The translations under genes and the position numbers were made by a program. The notes under the pieces are model-generated. The model made no database searches. It had not been told where the DNA came from and saw only the letters and a program-made list of their open reading frames with translations. From Hydractinia symbiolongicarpus (Eukaryota > Cnidaria > Hydrozoa > Anthoathecata > Hydractiniidae), in contig NC_079880.1 of NCBI RefSeq assembly GCF_029227915.1, positions 27,523,501 through 27,587,500 of the forward strand: a stretch of 64,000 nucleotides of DNA, read 5' to 3'. The stretch's first letter is position 1. Each line of letters begins with the position of its first letter. Positions 1 to 10,675 of the stretch are shown here, one piece after another.

Positions 1-2293
1 ACACGTATGGGAACACCAGCTTTTCGAGCTTGCAATCCAGAGACTAACACCATTGGTCGTAACTCAGACCAGGAGCGAGAAAATTTTTGATATCGAGAAA
101 TTTGAACGCCGAGGTCGTGAGGAACATGTAGTCGCTGTCTTTCTTCGCCACGTTGATCTTTTTTTCATTGTCTTTAGCAATTTGATCGACAAAGTACCGC
201 TTGATCATGTTCAGGTCATACTTGCCACTGTTGAAGCCGATCACGGCCACTTGGTTTACCCACTCGTTCCATGCCTTCTGAGTCTTGTCTGGAAGCATGT
301 CAAAATCATCAGGTCTCGGGTACATTCTCTCCACCTCTTTCACGATGATGGCGTGTCTCTTTTCGAGCTGCTCCACAAGTAGTTAAACCAAGATCTTGGG
401 ATCATCGTTCTCCAAGAACGTTGGATCCCAGTTCAGACTATCGTGAATGGTGACGCTGACTGGCACATGCTCCGACATGTATGTTAGATCGGATGTTTGC
501 CGCTGGTGTAAAGGTGCTAGGAGGGCCTCGAAATCAAACACGATGTAGTGAGGGTAGGGTCGAAATTTTTTCTTGAAGTACCTCTTGGCTTTGGGTGGGC
601 TCTCACACTCCCACACTGTCACGAGGTTGTAGCCAAGTTTTCGGATGCCTTCCTCCTTAGACTTGGTGGCCGTATATCGATATTTATTCGTGTTTGTTCC
701 TTGGCAGGGGCATCCGTGCCACTTGCAGCTGTGGTACTTATAGACTGTCCTGGTCTGAGATTCATAGCCGTCTACAAGGTAGACCTCATTTTCTTTCTCC
801 CCGTAGCGAATCACACGTTCCCCTCCATGTCCACAGAGTGCGTGATGAATGTGCCTTCTAGTTTCCCTCGACATGTGCTCGATCCATTTACAAGCGTCAT
901 AGCTGAAGCCCTCACCGTAAAAGACCTTCTCTGACTTGCTAGGCATGCGCTTGACCTTCTCGCCTTTGCAGATGATGGTCGGCTTTTTTCCCTCGCACTC
1001 GTTCTTTTTGTGCCTTGTTAGGTTTTCAGCTCTGGTGAATCGCTGTTTGCAGGCTTCGCATTCCCAGTGTTGCGTTAAAACATCTATCTTTTTAATGTAG
1101 AAACAGTGCCCATCCAGCATGCCGAGGTTGATCGTATCTAAATCTTTTTTGTTTTGATTCTGACCGTACACGAGTCTCCATGGCGCTTTCTCAGAGTTGG
1201 TCTTGGGTTCAAAGACCCTGATGTTAATCTTGAAACGCTTCGCTATCCCCTCAAAGGCAACGAACTTCGTAGCACGTACTTCTTCCCTTTTTAGTTTGGG
1301 ATTGTCGTAGTACTCGCATGCTAGTGCGAGAGCTGGCCGAGTAATGTACTTTTCTTTTTGCTTCTTATCTTCACGTGAGTGTACGACCAGGCATCTCCAG
1401 ATACACAAATTGTCGGTTCTTTCATCCTCCTTGTCAAAGCTGTAGATGCACCTTTTCCCCCGCAACCAGTCTGGTAAAGGTCCACAACCTAACAAGGGCT
1501 CCCTCGTAGAGATGATCTTGATCTGCACATGCTGGAAGACTATTTTCCCTTCGTACGATCCCAGGGTCTCGATTGTTCTTTCTGGTGGTAAGTACGCCTT
1601 CCCCCAAAACTCATGATCTCCTAGATCTAATCGCTGCATTTCGCATTTTTCGATAAAGGCTTCGATGTCAGCTAGGCTCGTAAGCGATCCTTCGCTTCCC
1701 TTGTTCTTGTGATACAGAGCCGTGCCACCTCCTGCTTCGTAGATGGTGCAAGCAAAAATGTAGACTACCTTGACTCTCATGTCTATGTAGGGTGTAATTT
1801 TTCGCATGATGACCTCCGCCAGTGGCTGATTAAGGTTCTTGTTGAATCGCCATGTCTTGACGCGATTTCCGTCTTCCAACATCTGTGTGTCATTTTCATC
1901 AAAAATGTGCTGAATGTCTTCGACGCCTTCGGATCGGTTTTTCTCTTGTGGGAACATGTGCTTGATGTCTTCGCATGATGACCTCCGCCAGTGGCTGATT
2001 AAGGTTCTTGTTGAATCGCCATGTCTTGACGCGATTTCCGTCTTCCAACATCTGTGTGTCATTTTCATCAAAAATGTGCTGAATGTCTTCGACGCCTTCG
2101 GATCGGTTTTTCTCTTGTGGGAACATGTGCTTGATGTCTTCGACTCCTCTGTATTCGTCTTGTATGTCCTCTCGCGCTTCTCTCTCGATTTCGTCGTGCA
2201 GCGTCGTCCTTCCAGTAATTTGCTCCCTCGCCTTGTTATAATAAAAAGTAACAGTGTCTCACACACTCTGCAGTCTCCCCGCAAGAGCATCAC
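1..2293 (-). pseudogene. Polinton-like DNA polymerase B, N-terminal part, disrupted
   Basis: Reads leftward and runs off the window start. Visible in order are: a segment rich in charged residues; a C2H2-type zinc finger (CEACKQRF then H and C, about 995-1060); a Vsr/restriction-nuclease-like segment with WHGCPC and a following GYNLVTVWEC stretch (about 600-880); exonuclease motif I DFE (527-535); and exonuclease motif II GFNSGKYDLN (about 208-240). Polymerase motifs A-C would lie to the left of the window. Reading continues in one frame through a TAA at 383-385 and a TAG just left of 47, since polymerase-like residues resume after each. A 169-bp tandem duplication shifts the frame near the N-terminus. 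The family is protein-primed-type PolB of Polinton/adintovirus-like elements. It differs clearly from the intact polymerase at 18315-22535, so it comes from another element. True start not determined. Inference: dead copy. Confidence 0.8.
1802..2139. repeat. 169-bp perfect tandem duplication
   Basis: Positions 1802-1970 and 1971-2139 read the same on inspection, both starting TCGCATGATGACC. Since 169 is not a multiple of three, the two copies are read in different frames within the polymerase pseudogene, so the long open frame here translates one copy out of its original frame. Identity without visible differences suggests a recent event or an assembly artefact. Confidence 0.9.
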
Positions 2294-2627
2294 GTGTTGC
2301 TGCTACTGGCGCTGAGACAGCGTTATATAATTTACTGATTGCATTTATGAACCAAGTCATATCTCTTTATTATAAGTATATTTAGACTTCAACTAACATC
2401 GGTGGCGATTTGATTAGGGAATTCCCCCTACTCAAACAGATTTGCGCTTTTTGTTTATGTCAGCAGTTTTTGTCGAGTGCCGTCATGATGTCACGTGTTT
2501 ACTCATTTAAGGCATGATGAAATCTGTGACGTCACAGATTTTTTAGGGGGTCTAAAAGCAACGCTTTTTTAATAGGGGTTTGACCGTCGAAAACCTAAAA
2601 CCTGATTATATTACCTCCCTACTCTAG
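2294..2627. other. spacer between polymerase pseudogene and satellite
   Basis: Non-coding AT-rich stretch. It holds a 22-bp palindrome (2520-2541) and short C-tract/G-tract inverted pieces (CCCCCTA near 2425 and TAGGGGG near 2545). It does not resemble the satellite, whose first monomer starts at about 2628. I see no gene. Confidence 0.6.
2520..2541. promoter_or_regulatory. 22-bp perfect palindrome with CRE-like core
   Basis: Each half reads AAATCTGTGAC, with TGACGTCA at the centre, the consensus cAMP-response element. It lies about 230 bp upstream of the polymerase pseudogene's open frame. Regulatory use is inference; it could instead be the centre of a small decayed inverted-repeat transposon. 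Confidence 0.45.
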
Positions 2628-5600
2628 CTATCGCTAAGTACATGTTTGTGCGAATATGTGACGCAACCGTTGTAACTCAAACGGACCGCTCCCGTTAGAA
2701 GGTCATTGAAATGTTGTTTTTGAAACTGTCTCTTCATCTTCAGCGCGCGCTAACGGCTAGGATTTGTTCCACAATAAAAATGCCTTATAAATCTAAATTT
2801 TTAAACAAAAGCGCTACCACAGCGCTCAGTGAAATCGCTGAGTTCCAGGAATCATGTCAAATTAAGAAGAATGTTATTTTTTGGAGTCCAATTGTCTCAT
2901 TTCATTTATAAGGTCAAAGTCCAAAATCAGTTCAAATAATTCCCCAGTCAATCGTTTCACTGTTTAAAGCGAGGTAACATAGTAACGTCAGAAAAACATC
3001 GCTAAGTACATGTTGGTGCGAATATGTGACGCAACCGTCGTAAATCACACGAAATGATACCGTTAGAACGTCTATGAAATGTAGTTTTTAAAGCTGTCTC
3101 TACTTTTTCAGCGCGCGCTAACGGCTAGGATTTGTTCCACAGTAAAATTGATTTATTAATCTAAATTTTTGAACAAAAGCGCTACCACAGCGCCCAGTGA
3201 AATCGCTGAGTTCCAGGAATCATGTCAAATAAAAAAGAATGTTATTTCTTGGATTCCAAATGGTTCACTTATCACATTTATAAGGTCAAAATCCAAGATC
3301 AGTTCAGTTAAGTCCCCCAGTCAATCGTTTCACTGTTTAAAGCAATGCAACATAGTAATGTCAGAAAAATATCGCTAAGTACATGTTGGTGCGAATATGT
3401 GACGCAACCGTTGTAACTCAAACGGACTGATCCCGTTAGAATGTCATTGAAATGTTGTTCTTGAAATTGTCTCTATATTTTTAGCGCGCGCTAACGGCTA
3501 GGATTGGTCCCACAGTAAAAAATGACTTATTTACATAATTTTTAAATAAAGCGCTACCACAGCGGCCAGTGTAAGCGCAGAGTTCCAGCAATCATGTCAA
3601 ATTAAAAAGAATGATATTTCTTCGATTCTAAATGTCTCACTTATCACATTTATATGGTCAAAGTCCAAAATCAGTTGAGTTGAGTCCCCCAGTCAATCGT
3701 TTCACTGTTTGTAGCAAGGCAACATAGTAATGTCAGAAAAACATCGCTAAGTACATGTTTGTGCGAATATGTGACGCAACCGTTGTAACTCACATGTACT
3801 GATAGCGTTAGAACGTCAATGAAATGTAGTTTTTGAAGCTGTCTCTACTTTTTTAGCACGCGCTAACGGCTAGGATTTGTCACACAATAAAAATGACTTA
3901 TTAATCTAAACTTTTAAATAAAGCGCTACCACAGCGCCCAGTGTAATCGCTGAGTTCCAGGAATCATGTAAAATTAAGAAGAATGTTACTTCTTGGAGTC
4001 CAATTGTCTCATTTATCACATTTATAAGGTCAAAGTCCAAAATCAGTTCAATTAAGTCCCCAGTCAATCGTTTCACTGTTTAAAGCGAGGTAACATAGTA
4101 ACGTCAGAAAAAATCGGTAAGTACATGTTTGTGCAAACATGTCACGCAACCGTCGTAAATCACACAGACTGATACTGTTAGAACGTCTATGAAATGTATT
4201 TTTTGAAGCTGTCTCTACTATTTCAGCGCGCGCTAACGGCTAGTATTTGTTCCACAATAAAAATGACTTATTAAACTAAATTTTTAAACAAAAGCACTAC
4301 CACAGCGCCCAGTGAAATCGCTGAGTTCCAGGAATCATGTCAAATTAAAAAGAATGTTATTTCTTGGATTCCAAATGTCTCACTTATCACATTTATCAGG
4401 TCACAGTCCAAAATCAGTTCAATTAATTCCCCCTGTCAATCGTTTGCCTGTTTAAAGCAAGGCAACATAGTAATGTCAGAAAAGTATCGCTAAGTACATG
4501 TTGGTGCAAATATGTGACGCAACCGTTGTAACTCAAACGGACTGATCCCGTTAAAATGTCATTGAAATGTTGTTCTTCAAACTGTCTATATATTTTTAGC
4601 GCGTGCTAACGGCTAGGATTTGTCCCACAGTAAAAAATGACTTATTTACCTATACTCTAAATAAAGCGCTTCCACAGCGGCCAGTGTAATCGCTAATATC
4701 CAGCAATAATGTGAAATTAAGAAGAATGTTATTTCTTGGAGTCCAATTGTCTCACTTATCACAAATATAAGGTCAAAGTCCAAAATCAATTCAATTAAGT
4801 CCTAAAGTCAATCGTTTCACTATTAAAAGCTATGCAACCTAGTAATGTCTGAAAAATATTGCTAAATACATGTTGGTACGAATATGTGACGCAACCGTTG
4901 AAACTCACATGTACTGATAGCGTTAGAACGTCAATGAAATGTAGTTTTTGAAGCTGTTATTACTTCTTTAGCGGGCGCTAACGGTTGGATTTGTTCCACA
5001 ATAAAAATGACTTATTTATCAATGTTTTAAATAAAGCGCTACCACACCGGCCAGTGTAAGCGCAGAGTTCCAGCAATCATGTCAAATTAAGAAGAATGTA
5101 ATTGTCTAATTAACATGTACTGATACCGTCAGAACGTCAATGATATGTAGCTTTTGAAGCTCTCTCTACTTCTTTAGCGCGCGCTAACGGCTAGGATTTA
5201 TTCCACAATAAAAATGACTTATTAATCTAAATTTTTAAACAAAAGCGCTACCGCAACGCCCAGTGAAATCGCTGAGTTCCAGGAATTATGTCAAATTAAA
5301 AAGAATGTTATTTCTTGGATTCCACATGTCTCACTTATCACAATTATAAGGTCAAAGTCCAAAATCAATTCAATTAAGTCCCAAAGTCAATCGTTTCACT
5401 ATTAAATGCTATGCAACCTAGAATTGTCAGAAAAATATCGCTAAATAGTTGTTCGTACGAATACGTGACGCAACCGTTGTATCTCACACGGATTGATACC
5501 GCCAAGAAGTCAATGAGATGTAGTTTTTGAGAATGCCTCTATTTTTTCGGCGCGTGCTAACGGCCAGGATTGGTCCCACAGTAAAAAAAAAGACTTACTT

Positions 5601-5782
5601 ATCTGAACTTTTAAATATATGCCTACCACAGAGCCTAGCGTAATCGCTGAAATCCAGCAATCATGTCAAGTTGAGAAGAATGTTATTCCTTGGAGTCTAG
5701 TTGGCTCATTTATCACATTTATCAGGTCACAGTCCAAAATCAGTTCAATTAATTCCCCCTGTCAATCGTTTGCCTGTTTAAA
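2628..5782 (-). repeat. satellite array, reverse orientation
   Basis: About eight and a half monomers of roughly 370 bp, recognised by the recurring CGCTAAGTACATGTT, GTGACGCAACCGT and GCGCGCTAACGGCTAGGAT blocks. These are the reverse complement of the blocks in the array right of 5797. The copies are more diverged from each other than those on the right. One monomer is mostly deleted near 5095-5125. The small open frames here (for example 2711-2911 and 3169-3378) are chance frames. Confidence 0.9.
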
Positions 5783-5796
5783 GGCCAGTGAAATAT

Positions 5797-6572
5797 AGCA
5801 CGCGCTGAAGAAATAGAGACATTCTCAAAATCTACACTTCATCGACTTCTTGGCGGTATCAATCCGTTTGAGTTACAATGGTTGCGTCACATGTTCGTAC
5901 CAACATGTATTTAGCGATAGTATTCTGATATTACTAGGTTCAGTGAAACGATTGACTGTGGGACTTAATTGAACTAACTTTGGACTGTGACCTGATAAAT
6001 GTTATAAATGGGCCAGTTTGACTACAAGAAATAACATTCTTCTTAAATTGACATGATTGCTGAAACTCAGCGATTACACTGGGCGCTGTGGTAGCACTTT
6101 TTTGAAAAAATAAGATAAAAAAGTGATTTTTTACTATGGGACCAATCCCAGCCGTTATCGGGCGCTGAAGAAATAGCGAAAGTTTCAAGAAGTACATTTT
6201 ATAGACTTTCTAACGGTGTTAATCCGTTTGAGTTACAACGGTTGCGTCACATATTCGTACCAACATGTATTTAGTGATTTTTTTCCGATGTCACTAAGTT
6301 GCATCGCTTTTAACAGTGAAACGATTGACTGTGGGACTTAATTGAACTGATTCTGGACTGTGACCTTGTAAATGCGATAAATGAGCCAATTGGGCTCCAA
6401 GAAATACCATTCTTCTTAATTCGACATGATTGCTGGAATTCAGCGAGTACACTAGGCTCTGTGGTAGTGCTTTATTTAAAAACTTAGATAAATAAGTCTT
6501 TTTTTCTGTGGGACTAATGCTGGCCGTTAGCACGCGCTGAAGAAATAGAGACATTCTCAAAATCTACACTTC
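5797..6572 (+). repeat. satellite array, forward orientation, left of the Polinton
   Basis: Two forward monomers that match the array right of 22770. The last one is cut at CTACACTTC, where the Polinton begins, and its remainder (ATCGAATTCTTGGCGG) resumes after 22774. This shows that the element inserted into an existing satellite monomer. Confidence 0.9.
6568..6572. repeat. target site duplication, left copy
   Basis: ACTTC directly before the left terminal repeat; the same five bases follow the right terminal repeat at 22770-22774. Uninterrupted satellite monomers read CTACACTTCATCGACTTC, with one copy only. Polintons usually make 6-bp duplications; here only five bases match. Confidence 0.75.
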
Positions 6573-6833
6573 AGAGATAGGAAAAGGCGGATGTTAGGAC
6601 AGACCCCGTTGGCACTTTACCATTCCACGTCAAATTATAGGCCATCCACGTCAAATCAACGATAGAAGAGTCTATAAAATCCGTTAGCACCTACGAATGT
6701 CCGGATCCGCCCCAACCCCCCAACCCCCGCCGTGTCCCCCGGGCCCCCTCCCCTCCCCATGGGTCCCCTACCCACCCTCATCTGTTGTGCCTTATAATTT
6801 ATAGTGTTATGTGTGTCTATAATGTCCTCTTGC
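6573..6833 (+). repeat. left terminal inverted repeat (261 bp)
   Basis: Begins AGAGATAGGAAAAGG and matches the reverse complement of 22509-22769 at all but one base (T at 6786 against C on the right). Polinton ends typically start with AG. Positions 6710-6775 are a strongly C-rich tract on this strand. The inner end reaches the stop codon of the 398-aa gene. Confidence 0.95.
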
Positions 6834-8029
6834 TATCGGAAAGCATACCATATGCTAAATGCCGCGGTAAAAGATAAAATCGGAGCAATCTTCTCATCCT
6901 CGTGTGTACTACTCCCGGTAGAATCGGTAGCACCAACATCGCCGCCACCGGTAGCTCCGGTAATGTGTTTATCCGCGGTATCCACGGTATCCACATGTTT
7001 CACGATAGTGTGTTTATCAGGATGATCAGGATGGATATCGGTATGGACCGGCGTCACGGATTTATGTGATTCGTTAACCTTTCGATTAATCCCAATGGTA
7101 AGATCCTCGCCGGATATCAAAATCTTGTTGTTGTAACCCACCACACCGGTCTTAATTCTAAGATTCATGTCGCTGGGTATCATATAAATACCCCGACCGA
7201 CGGAATAATCAACCTTACTTGATGCGTAGTTTAGAGTATCCTGATAACGCTTAATGTCCTCCTGAATATCGACCCTACGGTTAACAATGTCCTCAAGGTT
7301 ATTCATAAAAACTTTTTGGGCGGTCAGAGCACTTGAATCATTACCGAGGATGGATGAGCGTGCCGAGGCTTGAGAACTAAGAACAAGATATGCATAGGCC
7401 CTGACACTGCTCGAGATCTTCACAAGGCCCGTTTTCGTAAATCCATCGGATTTTTCCACAATCCACCGCGTCATGGAGTCGTTTGTGAAATAACTTAACC
7501 CCGGAGTTGGATATTCTTTACGTCTTTTTTGATATGAGCTGAAAAAGTTCTGACCCCTGTATTTCATGGGGTTGGGATCAACCCCATAATCGCTGCAGAT
7601 TTTTAGAAACTCCTCATTTGAATAAGGATTGTCGTATTGATTGAAACTATCCTCAAAGGGCAGAGGCAAGCGCTTAATGATTCGCCTAATGTGATAACAC
7701 ACATGGAAGCGATATATCGACCTGACCATGGATCTACCATCCTTCAGGTGTTCGGAGCTTACTCCGCAGGCACTTGAAGCGCACCAGGTGGCGAAATTGA
7801 GCTGGGTTTGCCACAGTCTAAAAGGTTGCTCATTCCACACGTTCATGCGTTGCGCGTTTTCACCAAGTTCATAATTGGTAAAAATGTTAGGAAAGGAAGC
7901 GGGGAAGGATCCGCTTTCGGACACAATAATGGCCTGTTTGTACAGATCCCTGGCGCCCAATATTCGAAGATACGTCCCTCCATTTGGCTTATATGTCGCG
8001 TTCGGGTTATATTTGAAAATGTCATCCAT
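6833..8029 (-). CDS. Conserved element protein of unknown function, 398 aa
   Basis: Leftmost gene, transcribed outward; its TAG stop (6833-6835) abuts the terminal repeat. The ATG at 8029 sits 38 bp from the start of the divergent penton-like gene, so both probably share one promoter region. The N-terminal two thirds are rich in aromatic residues, with a WCASSACGVS segment near residue 82 and basic helices around 110-125. The last 70 residues are low-complexity (H, D, T, G rich). There is no signal peptide. The position beside the capsid genes suggests a virion component, but this is inference and I cannot assign a domain. I recall similar proteins from other invertebrate elements of this group. 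Confidence 0.8.
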   Translation of the reverse strand: MDDIFKYNPNATYKPNGGTYLRILGARDLYKQAIIVSESGSFPASFPNIFTNYELGENAQRMNVWNEQPFRLWQTQLNFATWCASSACGVSSEHLKDGRSMVRSIYRFHVCYHIRRIIKRLPLPFEDSFNQYDNPYSNEEFLKICSDYGVDPNPMKYRGQNFFSSYQKRRKEYPTPGLSYFTNDSMTRWIVEKSDGFTKTGLVKISSSVRAYAYLVLSSQASARSSILGNDSSALTAQKVFMNNLEDIVNRRVDIQEDIKRYQDTLNYASSKVDYSVGRGIYMIPSDMNLRIKTGVVGYNNKILISGEDLTIGINRKVNESHKSVTPVHTDIHPDHPDKHTIVKHVDTVDTADKHITGATGGGDVGATDSTGSSTHEDEKIAPILSFTAAFSIWYAFR

Positions 8030-8067
8030 TCTTTGATTTAAATATATTCACAATCTCTAATATAATA
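8030..8067. promoter_or_regulatory. divergent promoter region 1
   Basis: A 38-bp gap between divergent start codons at 8029 (minus) and 8068 (plus). It contains CTAATATAATA at 8058-8068, ending at the ATG. The same 11 bases lie just upstream of the start at 13879 in the other divergent gap, which suggests a shared AT-rich promoter element. Confidence 0.55.
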
Positions 8068-8631
8068 ATGTATATTACAATAAAAGACGTAAATAGCGAG
8101 AAGAAAATCTATTTGTATCAACCGATAGACAACTCGCATGGTACAAAGGAGGTTGCGATCGTGGAGACATTTTCAGACAATGTCACATATGTAGCTACAG
8201 CTCCAATAGATATACCCTTGGCTGATGGAGTTACCACGGTTAGGTTACAACAGGGTCAGCACTACACGGGTAGGGAGTTGAATTCAATCGTGAGAGGTGA
8301 TGTAAAATCAACACAACTAGCTAGAAACTCTAAGTTGAGTAAAATATTCAATCTAGGGGGTATAACGGAACTACATTTTAATCTTAATGACTTGGATAAC
8401 TCGTTAAATCTTAAAGATGGTGAATATAGCAACAACCTGATGACATATCATATATCCGAGTATGGTGGTGATTTTACATATATTGAACCGAAAAATCCGC
8501 AATATAAGAAACTAAAGAAAGGTTTACTTCAATCACTTACCATGAGAGTCACAGGTCAGGATGGTAAGGTGCTATGGGGTGGTATGAAGACAGCAGTTAC
8601 CCTACACATAAGAGATACGGCGGACAGATGA
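8068..8631 (+). CDS. Probable minor capsid (penton-like) protein, 187 aa
   Basis: Beta-rich protein without membrane segments, placed immediately upstream of the major capsid gene (55-bp gap). It ends in a strand-rich motif, LTMRVTGQDGKVLWGG followed by VTLHIR, like the closing strand of single jelly-roll penton proteins of Polintons and adintoviruses. Length 187 aa fits a single jelly-roll. In this family the protein would form the pentameric vertices of an icosahedral capsid. Seen: length, composition, C-terminal pattern and position. Inferred: the penton role; a structure prediction would settle it. Confidence 0.62.
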   Translation: MYITIKDVNSEKKIYLYQPIDNSHGTKEVAIVETFSDNVTYVATAPIDIPLADGVTTVRLQQGQHYTGRELNSIVRGDVKSTQLARNSKLSKIFNLGGITELHFNLNDLDNSLNLKDGEYSNNLMTYHISEYGGDFTYIEPKNPQYKKLKKGLLQSLTMRVTGQDGKVLWGGMKTAVTLHIRDTADR

Positions 8632-8686
8632 TACAATAGCATTAACCGAATTAAAGTAAAATAAAATAAAAGTAATATGGAATAGC

Positions 8687-10006
8687 ATGGAATACGGGAA
8701 AAAGTTAAACCCAGAGCGTTCACTTAGAACCGCACATGGTGTAAAAGGAACGCATCAAAAAGTAATTGTCACTCACAACCCAAGTGAGATTGATCAGAAC
8801 CAGTTACTCCTGATTAGGTTCCCTAATTTAGGTAACGATGATGTCATTGTTCCTGGTACTTCGAAAATAAGTTTCGACGTTGAACTCGAGTCAAAAGTCG
8901 ACACGAAGAGAACATTGGTCTCTAACATAGGGAGGGCAATTGTTAAAAAGCTAGCTATCAAGTTCGAGGGTACCGAGATTCTGAGCATTGATGACTTTGA
9001 TCTTTTCGGGTGCTACAGAGATTTATGGCTAACCAAGTCCGAAAAAAGAAATGCAATAAGACAAGGTATCATCTTTGATGAAGGGTGTACAGAAAACTGT
9101 ATGAAACTGAGAGTTGGAGCCGCCGACAAGGACGCATCGGAGGTCGCGGACAAAGCAATCCATGATGCATATGGTAATAAGTTAACCATACCACTGGATT
9201 TCGAAATGTTGGATAGCACGATCCCATATTATCAGGCCGGACTAGGTAATAGGCTGTGTTATGAGATAACATTCAACAATTACGACAGGGTAGTACTATC
9301 AACACCGGCCAAACCCTCGGGAGCATCCGCGGCACCGGCGCCGGACGCCAAATATAAAATATCCAACATATCTCTGGAATATGAGATTGTGACACAACCC
9401 ACGCTCGCCAGATTCATCTCAAATGAGTATGAAAAGATGGCCGTGCTCTATGATAGATTTCTGAGACATAGACAAATTAGGGTGGATAAGTCGGACACAA
9501 CGTGGAATTGGTCGTTCAATACACCGTGCAAGTCTCTGAAGGGTATATTGGTTCTGTTTGAGGAAGAGAAACCATACAAACGAGATACCGGTAAGTTCTA
9601 CAATCCCAAGATCAAAAAGGTATCGGCCATAGTTGAGGGTAAGCCTAACCAACTTTTCGCTCAGGGGATGCAACCGTTTGAGCATTATGGTGAAATATGC
9701 AAGTATTTCGCGGAGGGCAAACAAAGGGATGGTAACGCCGGTGAAATACAGAAACATCTGCAACTACATGATGTGAAGGTCGCGGACTACCTAACCACGA
9801 AATATGCTCTATGGCTGGATTTCAGAACCATAGATGAAAACTCACTGCACGGGACCGGCCGACGGATTGAAAATGCGAGCGAGGGGATCACACTGCAAGT
9901 TGAAAAGACGGCCGAAACCGCGGGATCCTTAAACGCCTACATATATCTAATCATGGATGCTCAATTAAATATTCAAAACGGTGAAATTATGGATGTACTA
10001 TATTAA
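8687..10006 (+). CDS. Major capsid protein, double jelly-roll type, 439 aa
   Basis: Largest protein of the structural block, followed directly by the packaging ATPase. It is beta-rich, with no signal peptide, membrane helix or coiled coil. A characteristic segment, IVKKLAIKFEGTEILSIDD then FDLFGCYRDLWL (about residues 85-115), together with DAYGNKLTIPLDFEMLDSTI (about 165-185), marks a capsid family I associate with invertebrate Polinton-type elements. By family knowledge the protein forms trimers that build the hexameric capsomers. Its stop (10004-10006) is one base before the ATPase ATG, so the two are tightly packed. The alanine/proline-rich stretch near residues 205-222 is probably a surface loop. 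Confidence 0.8.
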   Translation: MEYGKKLNPERSLRTAHGVKGTHQKVIVTHNPSEIDQNQLLLIRFPNLGNDDVIVPGTSKISFDVELESKVDTKRTLVSNIGRAIVKKLAIKFEGTEILSIDDFDLFGCYRDLWLTKSEKRNAIRQGIIFDEGCTENCMKLRVGAADKDASEVADKAIHDAYGNKLTIPLDFEMLDSTIPYYQAGLGNRLCYEITFNNYDRVVLSTPAKPSGASAAPAPDAKYKISNISLEYEIVTQPTLARFISNEYEKMAVLYDRFLRHRQIRVDKSDTTWNWSFNTPCKSLKGILVLFEEEKPYKRDTGKFYNPKIKKVSAIVEGKPNQLFAQGMQPFEHYGEICKYFAEGKQRDGNAGEIQKHLQLHDVKVADYLTTKYALWLDFRTIDENSLHGTGRRIENASEGITLQVEKTAETAGSLNAYIYLIMDAQLNIQNGEIMDVLY

Positions 10007-10007
10007 G

Positions 10008-10604
10008 ATGGACTACATGAAAGATCCTCACACGGCACTATTCGTCGGTCCCACGGGCTGCGGAAAATCCCAACGCGTTGTAAAACTGCTAGAGAGCGTG
10101 TACTACAACCACTTTGATTTCATTGTGATTATATGTCCAACATTAAGATGGAACAAGACATATATGGGGAGTAACTGGTTCTGGAGGGATAGATATGTGA
10201 TTCTAATTGAGCCAATGGGCATGTTGTATGAATGGATCCAAAAGATGACGGATTTCTGTGCCGGATACAAAACATTATTCCTGATCGACGACATCATCGC
10301 GGATGAGAAACTGGACAAAAAGAGGCAACCGCTCCTGGAGCTGGCCATCAGCGGTCGACATCGAAACCACTCCATGTGGCTACTCACACAATCATACACC
10401 ACGATACCGAAGAACTTACGAAGGCAGGCAAAAATGTTATATGTGTGGTATCCGAAGGACAGGGATGATCTAGCAACCATCCACAAAGAGAATGATGTCA
10501 TTGAATCGTCGGAGATCCAGAAGGTCAAGGAAAGGCTGAAAGATGGCAAATATACACATTTGGTCATGAGGATGGAATCCCCACGAACCCACGTGATTTG
10601 CTAG
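10008..10604 (+). CDS. A32-like (FtsK/HerA) genome-packaging ATPase, 198 aa
   Basis: P-loop ATPase that would pump the element's DNA into the capsid. Walker A GPTGCGKS is at residues 14-21, Walker B LFLIDD at 90-95, followed by a polar-residue motif TQSYTTIP (127-134) and LRRQ (137-140) as in A32-type packaging enzymes. The open frame extends upstream to 9981, but that begins with GTG inside the capsid gene. The ATG at 10008, one base after the capsid stop, gives a standard-length product. A perfect 11-bp-stem hairpin follows the stop by 11 bp. Confidence 0.9.
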   Translation: MDYMKDPHTALFVGPTGCGKSQRVVKLLESVYYNHFDFIVIICPTLRWNKTYMGSNWFWRDRYVILIEPMGMLYEWIQKMTDFCAGYKTLFLIDDIIADEKLDKKRQPLLELAISGRHRNHSMWLLTQSYTTIPKNLRRQAKMLYVWYPKDRDDLATIHKENDVIESSEIQKVKERLKDGKYTHLVMRMESPRTHVIC

Positions 10605-10615
10605 AATGGGCATTT

Positions 10616-10640
10616 TTTGTTACAAGACTCTTGTAACAAA
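10616..10640. terminator. hairpin after the ATPase gene
   Basis: TTTGTTACAAG, loop ACT, CTTGTAACAAA: perfect 11-bp stem, 11 bp after the ATPase stop. Same TTTGTTAC/GTAACAAA outer stem as the hairpins after the SAP-like and RING genes. Confidence 0.7.
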
Positions 10641-10675
10641 TCTATAGGAAAACTACAGTATAGTAGTACGGTACC

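Noticed and set aside
6673-6679. TATAAAA in each terminal repeat, pointing inward
   Set aside because: The adjacent genes at both ends run outward, so it would drive antisense transcription; one short match in AT-rich DNA is weak evidence.
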